This document shows positions 30,835-42,238 of a stretch of 64,000 nucleotides of DNA, piece by piece. The notes below the pieces were generated by a model. The model did not search any database, was not told the origin of the DNA, and saw only the letters and a list, made by a program, of their open reading frames with translations. Made by a program: the position numbers and the translations under genes. The DNA comes from an uncultured Oceanisphaera sp. (lineage in GTDB: Bacteria > Pseudomonadota > Gammaproteobacteria > Enterobacterales > Aeromonadaceae). The stretch spans positions 1 to 64,000 of the forward strand of contig NZ_CANLZU010000004.1 of assembly GCF_947495715.1 (NCBI RefSeq). The letters run 5' to 3'. Each line of letters opens with the position of its first letter. The stretch's first letter is position 1.

Positions 30835-31382
30835 CGGGCATGCATCATATGCTGGTTCACTTTCCATTGGCATTCTGGGCGCTGGCGCTATTGATGATGC
30901 TGCTGGGCCGCTTTCGGCAGAGCGCACTGGCGCAGGCGTGCCGGTCGGGCTTGCCAGCGGTGCTGGTACTGGCCTGGCTGGGTGCCATTGCCGCGCTGGT
31001 CAGTGGCTGGCTGGTGTGGCCGGCAGCGGCCAACCTGCATAGTCCCATGGTACGCAATCACCTGCTGATGTCACTGTGGGCCACCGGCCTGTGGACGGTG
31101 ATCACCCTGCTGGTCTGGCGGGCACAACACGCGGCGCTGAAAGGCGGGCAGGGGCTGATACTGATAGTGCTGGGGCTGATTGGCTCGGCGTTGTTTGCCA
31201 TCAGCGGTACTCTGGGGGGATACCTTGCCGGGGCTCCCACCCAGCTGTCACAACTGCTGGGGCAACTGGGCTGGTCGGTTTACGGCACCTTCTACCTGCC
31301 GGACTGGAGTTTGATGTTACTGGTGGTACTGGGGGTCGGCTGTGCCGTCTTGGGCATGGGCGGCCGGGCTCGTAACGCGTAA
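30831..31382 (+). CDS. DUF2231-like integral membrane protein
   Basis: A 183-residue protein with four predicted transmembrane helices. Histidines sit at helix boundaries (MHHMLVHFPLAFW at residues 4-16; NLHSPMVRNH near 67-76), as in DUF2231 proteins thought to be cytochrome-like. Translationally coupled (ATGA) to the heme-binding protein before it, so they likely form one complex. Function unknown. Confidence 0.75.
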   Translation: MTGMHHMLVHFPLAFWALALLMMLLGRFRQSALAQACRSGLPAVLVLAWLGAIAALVSGWLVWPAAANLHSPMVRNHLLMSLWATGLWTVITLLVWRAQHAALKGGQGLILIVLGLIGSALFAISGTLGGYLAGAPTQLSQLLGQLGWSVYGTFYLPDWSLMLLVVLGVGCAVLGMGGRARNA

Positions 31383-31404
31383 GCGCTACGCGATTATCGC
31401 GCAT

Positions 31405-31434
31405 AAAAAAAGACCGGCGTTGCCGGTCTTTTTT
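31405..31434. terminator. Bidirectional terminator between the heme/membrane module and 6S RNA
   Basis: GACCGGC, loop GTT, GCCGGTC, flanked by A6 on the left and T6 on the right, so the stem is long and works on both strands. It ends the + operon and faces the minus-strand 6S RNA. Confidence 0.85.
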
Positions 31435-31470
31435 GTGTCTCTCGAACAGATAACCAGAGAGAACCAAGAG

Positions 31471-31653
31471 GGAATCCCCAGGGTGCCGTTGCAGGTGTTA
31501 GTCCTTGAACCCGTTGGTTCAAGGCGGAAACCCGGTATCTACCGCAGGCTTCTCGGTCGGGCCGAGCATGCTCAATAGTAAATAACACGGCTTTCCTGTG
31601 CTGTGATTATCGGCTCAGGGACGCCACCCAACTGACGAACACCCCAGGGAAAG
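31471..31653 (-). ncRNA. ssrS: 6S RNA
   Basis: On the minus strand I see the E. coli-like blocks in order: CCCTGAGCCGATA, then GAGCATGCTCGG, CGAGAAGCC, and the perfect late hairpin CCTTGAACC/GGTTCAAGG, ending in GGGGATTCC. The 5' and 3' ends pair (CCCTGGGGTG with CACCCTGGGG, including G-U pairs) to form the closing stem around the large central bulge that mimics open promoter DNA. Length is about 183 nt (E. coli 184). It binds and inhibits sigma-70 RNA polymerase in stationary phase. It lies downstream of zapA on the same strand, as in E. coli. Ends are estimated to within a few bases. Confidence 0.93.
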
Positions 31654-31687
31654 CTAAACTTTTATCTTAAATCCAAACGCGTGCTAC

Positions 31688-31987
31688 CTAGCCTACCTTG
31701 CTGGCCAGGGCATCTTCAATCGTATGCTGAAGCATTTTGATGCGCTTATCCATGGCGTCAGCATATTGGTAGTTCTTGTCTTTTTCAAGCTCAAGTTCAT
31801 GGCACACATTCAGGGCCAGCATAATGGCGATCTGCTCATTCGAGCCCGCCTTGCCGCCCTGCTTGAACTTGTGTATACGCTCGTTGAGCATATCGGCTGC
31901 CCGTTGCAATGCCGCTTCCTGCCCAACAGGACAGGCCACCTTATAAGGGCGCCCGAGAATAACGATGTCGATTGCCGCTGTGGTCAT
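31688..31987 (-). CDS. zapA: Cell division protein ZapA
   Basis: A 99-residue cytoplasmic FtsZ-ring-associated protein. The N-terminal domain has VDIVILGR-like IDIVILGRPYKVACP and the C-terminal half is a coiled coil (about 55-95). The start at 31987 (MTTAAIDIV) has GAGGATC seven bases upstream. It stands just upstream of 6S RNA and divergent from ygfB. Confidence 0.92.
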   Translation of the reverse strand: MTTAAIDIVILGRPYKVACPVGQEAALQRAADMLNERIHKFKQGGKAGSNEQIAIMLALNVCHELELEKDKNYQYADAMDKRIKMLQHTIEDALASKVG

Positions 31988-32135
31988 GTGATCCTCAGAT
32001 AGCTGATTGCAATAGGCCATAAAATTGTGGCGACTATATAGGGGCGCACCAGAAGTTTCAAGGGGTTGCTGGCCTGAGCGAAGTCACAATGCTAGGATCT
32101 GCCCCATATCCGCCACCTTTTTGCCAATCGAGTAC

Positions 32136-32705
32136 ATGATGAACGACAACGCCCGTCTCAACTACGACGCCTTCACCACCTTGCTTGAACACCACAATAT
32201 GGTGGTGACCGCCGCCGAAGTGCATGGCGTTATCTGCGGTTTGATCTGCGGCGGCATGGCCAAGAACGACCCCCGCTGGCAGGAACACTTCAATGCGCTG
32301 CTGAACGACGACTTCGGTTTGCCTGCCGACGTGAAAAAAGCGGTTAACCTGCTGTTTAGCCGGGTATATGACGAGCTGGTCAGTCAGAGCCGTTTTGAAC
32401 TGCTGATGCCGGAAGACGACGAGCCGCTGGATGAGCGACTGGATGCGATGATGGAGTGGGCCGCCGCCTTTCTGGCCGGCTTTGGTGTGGTGCAGGTGGA
32501 GCTGAACAAGGCTTCGCCCGAACTGCAGGAAATGATCCAGGACATCAGCAGCATTACTCAGGTTGCCAGCGACTTCGATCAGGAAGACGAAGAAAGCGAA
32601 ACCGCCTTTGTGGTGCTGTATGAGCATCTGAAGCTGGGGGCGACGCTGGCTTTTGAAGAATTCGGCAAGGGTCAGCCTGCGCCCAAGCGTCCCACCTTAC
32701 ATTAA
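32136..32705 (+). CDS. ygfB: UPF0149 family protein YgfB
   Basis: An all-helical acidic protein of about 189 residues with the family segment HGVICGLICGG near the N-terminus and the conserved end PTLH shared with E. coli YgfB. The start is MMNDN at 32136 or the next ATG at 32139; no strong ribosome site decides. It stands before ubiH as in E. coli (there with pepP between). Molecular role not settled. Confidence 0.88.
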   Translation: MMNDNARLNYDAFTTLLEHHNMVVTAAEVHGVICGLICGGMAKNDPRWQEHFNALLNDDFGLPADVKKAVNLLFSRVYDELVSQSRFELLMPEDDEPLDERLDAMMEWAAAFLAGFGVVQVELNKASPELQEMIQDISSITQVASDFDQEDEESETAFVVLYEHLKLGATLAFEEFGKGQPAPKRPTLH

Positions 32706-32723
32706 GCAAGACCGTTCAACCAA

Positions 32724-33914
32724 ATGACCCATTATGATGTGGTAATTAACGGCGGCGGCATGGCCGGTGCCGTATTGGCACTGGGCCTTAGCCGCTTGCA
32801 CCGCCCGGATGGCTCGGCCCTGCGCATTGCGGTTATCGAAGCGGTTGCTCCGGAGCGAGACCTGCACCCGGGCTTTGATGCGCGCAGCATTGCCCTGGCC
32901 GGACACAGCCGTGAACTGCTGGAGCAGTTGGGCCTGTGGCCCCGGTTGGCCGGCCTGACCACCCCCATCACCCATATTCAGGTCTCCGATCAGGGCCATT
33001 TGGGTCAGGTCAATATTCGTGCCGACGACTACCCGGTACCGGCACTGGGGTATGTGGTTGAGCTGCATCCGGTGGGGCAGTTGCTGTATCGGCACATGAC
33101 CCAGAGCTCCAACATCGAATTGCTGTGTCCTGCTTGCATCGAGACGCTGGTCCAGGAGTCCGAACGGGTGGTGTTGACCCTCAATGATGGTCAATCACTG
33201 ACCGCCACACTGCTGGTCGCCGCCGATGGCAGCCAGTCGGTGGTACGCCGGCAACTGGGACTGACCAGTCGCCGGCTGGACTACCGGCAAAGTGGCATTA
33301 TTGCCAATGTTCAGACGGCTGCTCCCCATCAGGGGCGGGCCTTCGAGCGTTTTACCCGCGAAGGCCCCATCGCCTTGTTGCCGATGGGGGAAGGCCGCTG
33401 TTCGCTGGTGTGGTGTGCCTCTTGTGATCGGGCCGAACAGCTGATGAGCCTCGACGACGAGGCCTTTTTGCAACAGCTGCAGCAGGAATTCGGCTATCGG
33501 CTTGGCCGGCTGCAACGCACCGGCCGGCGACACTGCTACCCACTGGTGCTGGATGAAATTGAACGGCCCTGGCATCACAGGGTCGCCCTGATCGGCAATG
33601 CCGCACACCTGCTGCACCCCATTGCCGGCCAGGGATTCAATCTGGGGCTGCGGGATGTGGCGGCACTGGTGGACAAGGTGCACCGGGCCTTGATGGACGA
33701 GCGGGACATCGGCAGCTATTCGGTACTGTCCGCTTACGGTCAGGCTCGCCAGCCGGATCAGGCCGAGATTGTCGGCCTGACCACGGCGCTGGCGCTGATT
33801 TTTTCGAATGATCACCCGGCACTGGCTGCCGGGCGTAACCTGGGGTTGATGGCCATGGCGGCCAGCAGCACGGCGAAAGACAAACTGGCCTGGCGGGCCA
33901 TGGGCAAGAGGTAA
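32724..33914 (+). CDS. ubiH: 2-octaprenyl-6-methoxyphenol hydroxylase
   Basis: A FAD-dependent monooxygenase of ubiquinone synthesis, 396 residues. FAD motif GGGMAGAVLALGL (about 8-20), DG motif VAADGSQSVVR, and GNAAHLLHPIAGQGFNLGLRD. The terminal ALIFSN-type segment and the ygfB-ubiH-ubiI order support UbiH over UbiF. 18 bp after ygfB and 3 bp before ubiI. Confidence 0.93.
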   Translation: MTHYDVVINGGGMAGAVLALGLSRLHRPDGSALRIAVIEAVAPERDLHPGFDARSIALAGHSRELLEQLGLWPRLAGLTTPITHIQVSDQGHLGQVNIRADDYPVPALGYVVELHPVGQLLYRHMTQSSNIELLCPACIETLVQESERVVLTLNDGQSLTATLLVAADGSQSVVRRQLGLTSRRLDYRQSGIIANVQTAAPHQGRAFERFTREGPIALLPMGEGRCSLVWCASCDRAEQLMSLDDEAFLQQLQQEFGYRLGRLQRTGRRHCYPLVLDEIERPWHHRVALIGNAAHLLHPIAGQGFNLGLRDVAALVDKVHRALMDERDIGSYSVLSAYGQARQPDQAEIVGLTTALALIFSNDHPALAAGRNLGLMAMAASSTAKDKLAWRAMGKR

Positions 33915-33917
33915 CGC

Positions 33918-35129
33918 ATGCAAGCGACAGATGTGATCGTGATTGGTGGCGGCATGGTGGGGCTGACCCTGGCGCTGGCGCTGGAGCACAGCGGTCTCAA
34001 GGTGGCGGTGATAGAAGGGCAGACGCCGGAGCCCGAGCTGCCGGCCATTCCCGATAATCGGGTCAGTGCCATCAACCTGGCCTCCCGGACCCTGTTCGAA
34101 CGGGTGCAGGCCTGGCCGGAGCAAAGCGAACGCCTGGGTCCTTATACCAGCATGGAAGTGTGGGAGGCGGACAGCGCCGCCCGCATCGAATTTTCTGCCG
34201 CCCTCATGCATCAGTCGCACCTGGGTCATATCGTAGAAAACGCCCTGCTGCAGCAAAGCCTGCTGGCCCGAGCCCGTCAGTGTCCTCATATCAGCCTGCA
34301 TATGCCGGCGCGTGCCACTTCGGTGTCGGTGAGCGAGCAGGGCGCCTTTGTGCTGCTCGATAATGGCACCCCCATTACCGGTCGTTTGCTGGTGGGAGCC
34401 GATGGTGCTCGCTCCTGGCTGCGTGAACAACTGCAGCCGGGCATGATTGAATGGGACTATGACCACAGCGCATTGGTGGCGACGGTGGCGACCACCGAGT
34501 CTCACGAGCAGACCGCCCGACAGATTTTTCGCGGCAACGACATTCTGGCATTCCTGCCGCTGGCCGATTCGCATCAGTGCTCCATTGTCTGGTCGTGCGC
34601 GCCGGAGCGGGCCGAGGCGCTGCTGGCGTTGTCTGATCTCGAATTCAACAAGGCGCTGTCCCATGCCTTCGATCTGCGCCTGGGCCAGAGTGAGGTGCTG
34701 GGGCCGCGCATGGCCATTCCGCTCAAGGCCCGTTACAGTCAGCAGTTCTGTGGTCCGCGCTGGGCGCTGATTGGCGATGCGGCCCATACCATACATCCGC
34801 TGGCGGGGCAGGGCGTGAACCTGGGGCTGCAGGATGCGGCCGCCCTGGCACAAACCCTGACCACGCTGCATGAGCAGGGCAAAGACATCGGTACCCTGGC
34901 CGAGCTGAAATCCTTCGAGCGCTGGCGCAAGGCGGAAGCGGCCACCCTGCTGGCGGCCATGGAGGGGCTGAAACGGTTGTTTACCCATCCACATCCGCTG
35001 GTGCGTGGCTTGCGTGGTCTGGGCTTGAGCCTGACCGATAGATTAACGCCCTTCAAGCGCAAGCTGGCCGCCCATGCCCTGGGTAGCGACGGGCTGCAAT
35101 CTCGGCTATCTACACCTGAGAAAAACTAA
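33918..35129 (+). CDS. ubiI: Ubiquinone C5-hydroxylase (VisC)
   Basis: A 403-residue FAD monooxygenase with GGGMVGLTLALAL near the start, GADGARSWLR, and GDAAHTIHPLAGQGVNLGLQD. Paralogous to ubiH just upstream and probably co-transcribed. UbiI hydroxylates C5 of the ubiquinone ring in E. coli. The final stop lies inside the terminator stem. Confidence 0.93.
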   Translation: MQATDVIVIGGGMVGLTLALALEHSGLKVAVIEGQTPEPELPAIPDNRVSAINLASRTLFERVQAWPEQSERLGPYTSMEVWEADSAARIEFSAALMHQSHLGHIVENALLQQSLLARARQCPHISLHMPARATSVSVSEQGAFVLLDNGTPITGRLLVGADGARSWLREQLQPGMIEWDYDHSALVATVATTESHEQTARQIFRGNDILAFLPLADSHQCSIVWSCAPERAEALLALSDLEFNKALSHAFDLRLGQSEVLGPRMAIPLKARYSQQFCGPRWALIGDAAHTIHPLAGQGVNLGLQDAAALAQTLTTLHEQGKDIGTLAELKSFERWRKAEAATLLAAMEGLKRLFTHPHPLVRGLRGLGLSLTDRLTPFKRKLAAHALGSDGLQSRLSTPEKN

Positions 35130-35156
35130 TCACAGCGTCACTCGGGATTAGTTTTC
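35122..35156 (+). terminator. Terminator overlapping the ubiI stop codon
   Basis: AAAACTAATC (35122-35131) pairs perfectly with GATTAGTTTT (35146-35155) over a 14-nt loop. The rising arm contains the TAA stop of ubiI. The falling arm supplies the T-run. Confidence 0.65.
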
Positions 35157-35449
35157 TTGCGGCTAACTTTTACCTGCCGATGGCGAAATTATTTGCGCTT
35201 ATGCTTTTCAATGAGCATTAAAGTGCATCATATATTAATTTTTTGTTAATTTTACGGTGTTAATGCTGGTTTTGGCACTTCCTTTCGTTGAAACGACTGT
35301 TGCCTGTTTGATCACACTTTTACGGCCACGATGAAACGATAAGTTTTTTTTGGGGTTGGTGCGGTTTTATCCCCCGCCGGCTTGGGTATAATCAGGGTGC
35401 AATATCGGATTATCGCTCACAGGCCAGGCCTGGAATAAAAGGAAGCGCC
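35157..35449 (+). promoter_or_regulatory. gcv operon control region
   Basis: An AT-rich 290-bp leader with no gene. A perfect -10 TATAAT lies at 35387-35392, 58 bp before the gcvT ATG; no good -35 at 17 bp, so an activator (GcvA-like in E. coli) may be needed. I looked for a glycine riboswitch and did not see its conserved core. Confidence 0.55.
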
Positions 35450-36553
35450 ATGACTCAGCAAACAGTTCTGCACCCTCAGCACCTGGAAGCCGGTGCCAAG
35501 ATGGTGGATTTTCACGGTTGGGATATGCCCATTAACTATGGCTCTCAGCTTGAGGAACATCATGTTGTGCGTAACGACGCCGGCATGTTCGACGTGTCTC
35601 ACATGACCATCGTCGACGTTAAAGGCAGCCAGGCGAAACCCTTCCTGCAAAAGCTGCTGGCCAACGACGTTGCCCGTGTCAGCCAGCCCGGCAAGGCCAT
35701 TTACAGCGGCATGCTCAACGAGCAGGGCGGTGTTATCGATGATCTGATCACCTACTTCTTTGCCGATGATGACTATCGCATGATCGTCAACTCCGCCACC
35801 CGCGACAAAGATCTGGCCTGGATGAGCAAACAGGTACAAGGCTTTGACGTCACCCTGACCGAGCGCCCCGAGCTGGCGATGATTGCGGTACAGGGCCCTA
35901 ACGCCAAGGCCAAGGCCGCCCAGGTATTCAACGCCGAGCAAAACGCCGCGGTAGAAGGCATGAAGCCCTTCTTTGGCGTACAGGCCGGCGACCTCTTTGT
36001 TGCCACCACCGGCTATACCGGTGAAGACGGCTATGAAATCGTGGTGCCGGTCGACCAGGCTGCCGCGCTGTGGAATGCCCTGCTGGCGGCTGGCGTCAAG
36101 CCCTGCGGTCTGGGTGCGCGCGATACCCTGCGTCTGGAAGCGGGCATGAACCTGTATGGTCAGGACATGGACGAAACCGTGTCTCCGCTGGCCGCCAATA
36201 TGGCCTGGACCATCGCCTGGGAACCGGCCGAGCGTGACTTTATCGGTCGTGACGTGCTCGAAGCCCAGAAAGCCGAAGGCAGCCAGCACAAGCTGGTGGG
36301 CCTGGTGATGAAGGAAAAAGGCGTGCTGCGTGCCGGCACCCCGGTGCGTTTTTTTGACGACCAGGGCCAGGAGCAGCAAGGCGTTATTACTTCCGGTAGC
36401 TTCTCGCCTACACTGGGACACAGCATTGCCCTGGCGCGGGTGCCGCGCTCGGTGGGAGCCAATGCTGAAGTTGAAATGCGTAAAAAATGGATGCCGGTGT
36501 CGGTGGTCAAACCGACATTCGTACGTTTCGGCAAAGCGGTCGCCGAATTTTAA
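35450..36553 (+). CDS. gcvT: Glycine cleavage system T protein, aminomethyltransferase
   Basis: Transfers the methylene unit from the H-protein lipoyl arm to tetrahydrofolate, releasing ammonia. 367 residues (E. coli 364). Folate-binding segments [18 protein letters not shown] and [14 protein letters not shown] are all present. An AAGGAAG ribosome site precedes the ATG. First gene of gcvTHP. Confidence 0.97.
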   Translation: MTQQTVLHPQHLEAGAKMVDFHGWDMPINYGSQLEEHHVVRNDAGMFDVSHMTIVDVKGSQAKPFLQKLLANDVARVSQPGKAIYSGMLNEQGGVIDDLITYFFADDDYRMIVNSATRDKDLAWMSKQVQGFDVTLTERPELAMIAVQGPNAKAKAAQVFNAEQNAAVEGMKPFFGVQAGDLFVATTGYTGEDGYEIVVPVDQAAALWNALLAAGVKPCGLGARDTLRLEAGMNLYGQDMDETVSPLAANMAWTIAWEPAERDFIGRDVLEAQKAEGSQHKLVGLVMKEKGVLRAGTPVRFFDDQGQEQQGVITSGSFSPTLGHSIALARVPRSVGANAEVEMRKKWMPVSVVKPTFVRFGKAVAEF

Positions 36554-36585
36554 GAATTCAAGCCAAGAATCAAGAGGAACAACTG

Positions 36586-36975
36586 ATGAGCAATATCCCC
36601 AGTGAATTGAAATATGCCCGCTCCCACGAATGGGTTCGACTGGAAGAAAACGGCGAAGCGGTGGTTGGTATTACCGAGCACGCGCAGGATCTGTTGGGTG
36701 ATATGGTATTTGTTGAGCTGCCCGAAGTGGGCCGCACCGTTGACGCGAGCGAAGACTGTGCCGTGGCCGAATCGGTCAAGGCCGCTTCCGACATTTATGC
36801 GCCGGTCAGCGGTGAAATCATTGCCGTGAACGACGCGTTGGAAGACAGCCCCGAGCTGGTTAACTCCGACCCCTTCGGTGACGGCTGGTTGTTCCGCATC
36901 AAGCTGGCAGACGAGTCTGATCTGGACGAACTGCTGGATGCCGCCGGTTACGAAAACAGCATCGACGAAGACTAA
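36586..36975 (+). CDS. gcvH: Glycine cleavage system H protein
   Basis: A 129-residue lipoyl carrier that shuttles the aminomethyl group between P, T and L proteins. The lipoylated Lys65 lies in ESVKAASD. The ATG at 36586 has AGAGGAAC upstream; a longer frame from 36487 overlaps gcvT and is not used. Confidence 0.97.
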   Translation: MSNIPSELKYARSHEWVRLEENGEAVVGITEHAQDLLGDMVFVELPEVGRTVDASEDCAVAESVKAASDIYAPVSGEIIAVNDALEDSPELVNSDPFGDGWLFRIKLADESDLDELLDAAGYENSIDED

Positions 36976-36979
36976 TACC

Positions 36980-37000
36980 AAGCCCCCGAACAGGGGGCTT
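36980..37000 (+). terminator. Hairpin between gcvH and gcvP
   Basis: AAGCCCCC and GGGGGCTT form a perfect 8-bp stem with a 5-nt loop, 4 bp after the gcvH stop. No T-run follows (CCTGTTAATT), so it may be an attenuator or mRNA-processing site rather than a full terminator. Confidence 0.5.
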
Positions 37001-37111
37001 CCTGTTAATTCGACCCTGCAATCATATTTCAAGACCTTGCCGGTAAGTACCCCCCAGGGGCCGGTTGTCTGTGTGCCTCCAGGCTGCTGGCCTGTTAAGG
37101 AAGTTAATAAA

Positions 37112-39994
<2,883 letters not shown>

Positions 39995-40016
39995 GCGCTA
40001 GACGGTTCACGATCAT

Positions 40017-40049
40017 TTAAGTTGGAAACCGACAATTAAGTTGGAAACC
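40017..40049. repeat. Two 14-bp direct repeats after gcvP
   Basis: TTAAGTTGGAAACC occurs at 40017-40030 and again at 40036-40049 (19-bp period), between the gcvP stop and its terminator. Possibly a remnant of a transposon end; no transposase is nearby. Confidence 0.7.
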
Positions 40050-40055
40050 CATGTA

Positions 40056-40087
40056 AAAAGCCCTGCTGGTTAGCAGGGCTTTTTTTT
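40056..40087 (+). terminator. Terminator of the gcv operon
   Basis: AGCCCTGCT, loop GGTT, AGCAGGGCT: a perfect 9-bp stem followed by eight T and preceded by A-rich sequence. Confidence 0.92.
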
Positions 40088-40214
40088 GTTGGTGGTATCA
40101 ACATCAGCCAGATCAAAGTCGCACTCAAGGCCGCGATGTGGTTTGTGAAAAATGGACGATACTTAGGAGTCTTAACTACCCTTGGATATTCCTACCATCA
40201 ACATGAGGTGCTAT

Positions 40215-40604
40215 ATGGCAGACTGGATCGTAGTGACTGATGCTTCAAAAGCCGTGGTTTATCTGCAAGACAGGGTTGAAGGCGTGTTTGAAGAGGTGAT
40301 GGATCTTGCTCATCCGGAAGCCCGTTTAAAAGCGAGTGATCTTGTCAGCGACGCGCAGACCATTCCGGAGAAAAGCGACCCGCGGCATACCGAGAATCAA
40401 CGCTTCGCGCGTGACATTATCGGCCGGGTTCGCCATGCCCTCGACACCAACGAAATTCGGGGTTTCTATCTGGCGGCCCCGCCCCAGTTTCTTGGTTTAC
40501 TGCGTGATGCCATGGATGATCATATGCGCAAGGCGCTGTACAAGGATCTGGATAAAAACCTGAGCGGCGCGTCTCATGAAGAGGTGGTTGCCGCTTTCGC
40601 CTGA
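40215..40604 (+). CDS. Host attachment protein family (PF10116-type)
   Basis: A 129-residue cytoplasmic protein. The N-terminus WIVVTDASKAVVYL and the later FYLAAPPQFLGLLRDAM match the host-attachment/required-for-attachment family, related to the eRF1 domain fold. The start at 40215 (MADWIV) follows GAGGTG; an upstream start at 40182 is less likely. In Agrobacterium a relative is tied to attachment to plant cells, but in most bacteria the role is unknown. Confidence 0.78.
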   Translation: MADWIVVTDASKAVVYLQDRVEGVFEEVMDLAHPEARLKASDLVSDAQTIPEKSDPRHTENQRFARDIIGRVRHALDTNEIRGFYLAAPPQFLGLLRDAMDDHMRKALYKDLDKNLSGASHEEVVAAFA

Positions 40605-40723
40605 CTCGCCTGGGATCCTTATTCCGCAGTAACGGCCGGAGCCTGCCTCGGGTGAGTTTCGGCTTGAGTCATCAAGCTCCGTAAGCATTGAGCATGACCG
40701 GGCATACGGTTAAGGAGGCCCCG

Positions 40724-41197
40724 ATGAACAGATCCTTTTGTTACTCACCGATACGCGTCGGCTTTTGCTTATTGCTGCTGGCTTTGCCTGTTGCCGCGCA
40801 GGCCGATACGGCCCGGGTTATCGAGCTGACCCAGACCGGTTGTCAGTTTATTGAAAGCGAGAACGGGGTCGATCATGGCTATGTTACCCGCAGCAAGGCC
40901 GATTGTGATCGCATCAATGCCGAGACCGCCGTTGAGCGGCTGACCCGGGCTCGCACGCTGGAGCTGGAGCCCGGTCGCTATATCTTCAGGGTGCATAACC
41001 TGAATGTGCCCTATGAGCTGGGATTCTGGCTGCGAGGTGCCAGTCTGCTGGACAGGGCCCTGCTGCCCAGTGTGTCCGGTGGCGGCCTTGGCATGGGGAC
41101 TAGCCGCGATTATGAAATCGAGCTTGAACCCGGCGAATATCTTTACTCCTGCCCGCTGAATACCACCCCCGACTATCGCCTGACGGTGGCGGACTAA
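40724..41197 (+). CDS. Secreted periplasmic protein of unknown function, cupredoxin-like features
   Basis: A 157-residue protein with a Sec signal peptide (cleavage near AAQA-DTAR, residue ~27). I do not recognise the family. The C-terminal half is beta-rich, with LEPGRYIFRVHNLNVPYELGF and LEPGEYLYSCPLN, which resembles small cupredoxin-like domains, including a late Cys; a full copper site is not evident. AAGGAGG precedes the ATG. Stands alone between a host-attachment-family gene and the yqjD-like operon. Confidence 0.7.
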   Translation: MNRSFCYSPIRVGFCLLLLALPVAAQADTARVIELTQTGCQFIESENGVDHGYVTRSKADCDRINAETAVERLTRARTLELEPGRYIFRVHNLNVPYELGFWLRGASLLDRALLPSVSGGGLGMGTSRDYEIELEPGEYLYSCPLNTTPDYRLTVAD

Positions 41198-41390
41198 TCG
41201 ATGGCCGCATCGTGGTCGGGCATCTGGCCATTTTTCGAATGGGGATCATCCGCCAGATCCGGTCGTTGAACGTCTCGCCAGTGACCAAAAATATGGTGGT
41301 GGACTGGCTACTTCGCCGGTTAGTGGATATGGTGAGCAGGCATTATGCAGTTTAAGAAGATGTTTATTTCTGATTAGACAAGGAGGCGGC

Positions 41391-41702
41391 ATGAGCCGGA
41401 AGTATGAAGCGGAAAGAGCGGTATTGATGGATGACGTCAAGCAGTTGCTGAAGGATGCCGAAGCACTCTACAAGGCGGCAGCCGATGACGGCACCAAGGA
41501 AGGCAAGGCGCTGAAAGAAAAGCTGAAAGCGCAGCTGGAAAAGGCCCAGGGCCAGTTTTCCGATATGGAAGACTCTGTGGTGGAGCGCACCCGACAGGCG
41601 GCGGCGCAGACCGACGATCTGGTTCACAGCAAACCCTATCATGCCATGGGTATTGCGGCCCTGGTCGGGCTGGTGCTGGGAGCCTTGCTGAGCCGTCGGT
41701 GA
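41391..41702 (+). CDS. yqjD: ElaB/YqjD/DUF883 family ribosome-associated membrane protein
   Basis: A 103-residue protein with a charged helical/coiled-coil N-terminal part and a C-terminal transmembrane helix (ALVGLVLGALL) followed by SRR. E. coli YqjD binds ribosomes at the membrane in stationary phase. AAGGAGG precedes the ATG. The next two genes match yqjE and yqjK, so the E. coli gene order is kept. Confidence 0.82.
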   Translation: MSRKYEAERAVLMDDVKQLLKDAEALYKAAADDGTKEGKALKEKLKAQLEKAQGQFSDMEDSVVERTRQAAAQTDDLVHSKPYHAMGIAALVGLVLGALLSRR

Positions 41703-41839
41703 GTTGTCCTTGTCTGCTTCTGCGATGGCCCGGCCGACAACAGGCTGACAGTTGCCGAGCAGGCACGAGGAGATGAAAGGTCTCGGGCGGCGAAGTTCAG
41801 CGCCGCCCAAGCGGAGGTTTACGCCATAAGGAAGGTTCA

Positions 41840-42235
41840 ATGAGTGGCCAGATCAATTCGTTGAAGGAGTTGTTGCATACCATTACCGAGCTGCTGTTTG
41901 TCCGCTTCAAGATGGCCCGCATCGAGTTTATTGCCCAGAAAGAGCGCATGGTCCGGCTTGGCATGCTGGCGGCTTTGGCGGTTTTTCTGTTCTTCATGTC
42001 TTACATCAGCCTGCTGTTCGGTCTGAACCTGGTATTGTCCCATTCGGCCAAACTGTGGGTGTTCTTCGGGCTGTCGGCGGGATTGCTGCTGCTGATGTGC
42101 TGGGCCTTCTGGGCCATCGTCCGTAACCTTGCCAGCCAGCGCCGGTTTCTGGCCGACACGCTGCATGAGTTGCAGGAAGACGTCGCTTATATTCAGGGCA
42201 AGAAAAATATGTCCGACTGGTCGTTGAAGGACTGA
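41840..42235 (+). CDS. yqjE: Phage-holin-superfamily membrane protein YqjE
   Basis: A 131-residue protein with two central transmembrane helices (about 40-60 and 70-92) between charged ends, typical of YqjE/DUF1469. Three bp before the yqjK-like gene. Function unknown, stress-linked in E. coli. Confidence 0.82.
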   Translation: MSGQINSLKELLHTITELLFVRFKMARIEFIAQKERMVRLGMLAALAVFLFFMSYISLLFGLNLVLSHSAKLWVFFGLSAGLLLLMCWAFWAIVRNLASQRRFLADTLHELQEDVAYIQGKKNMSDWSLKD

Positions 42236-42238
42236 GTT

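Noticed and set aside
33195-34994. A 599-codon minus-strand frame across ubiH and ubiI
   Set aside because: Spans two well-supported + strand genes and their junction, with low-complexity His/Gln/Arg-rich translation typical of shadows.
35157-35449. Glycine riboswitch before gcvT
   Set aside because: I could not find the conserved paired-aptamer core; region is AT-rich and unstructured. An activator-type promoter is more likely.
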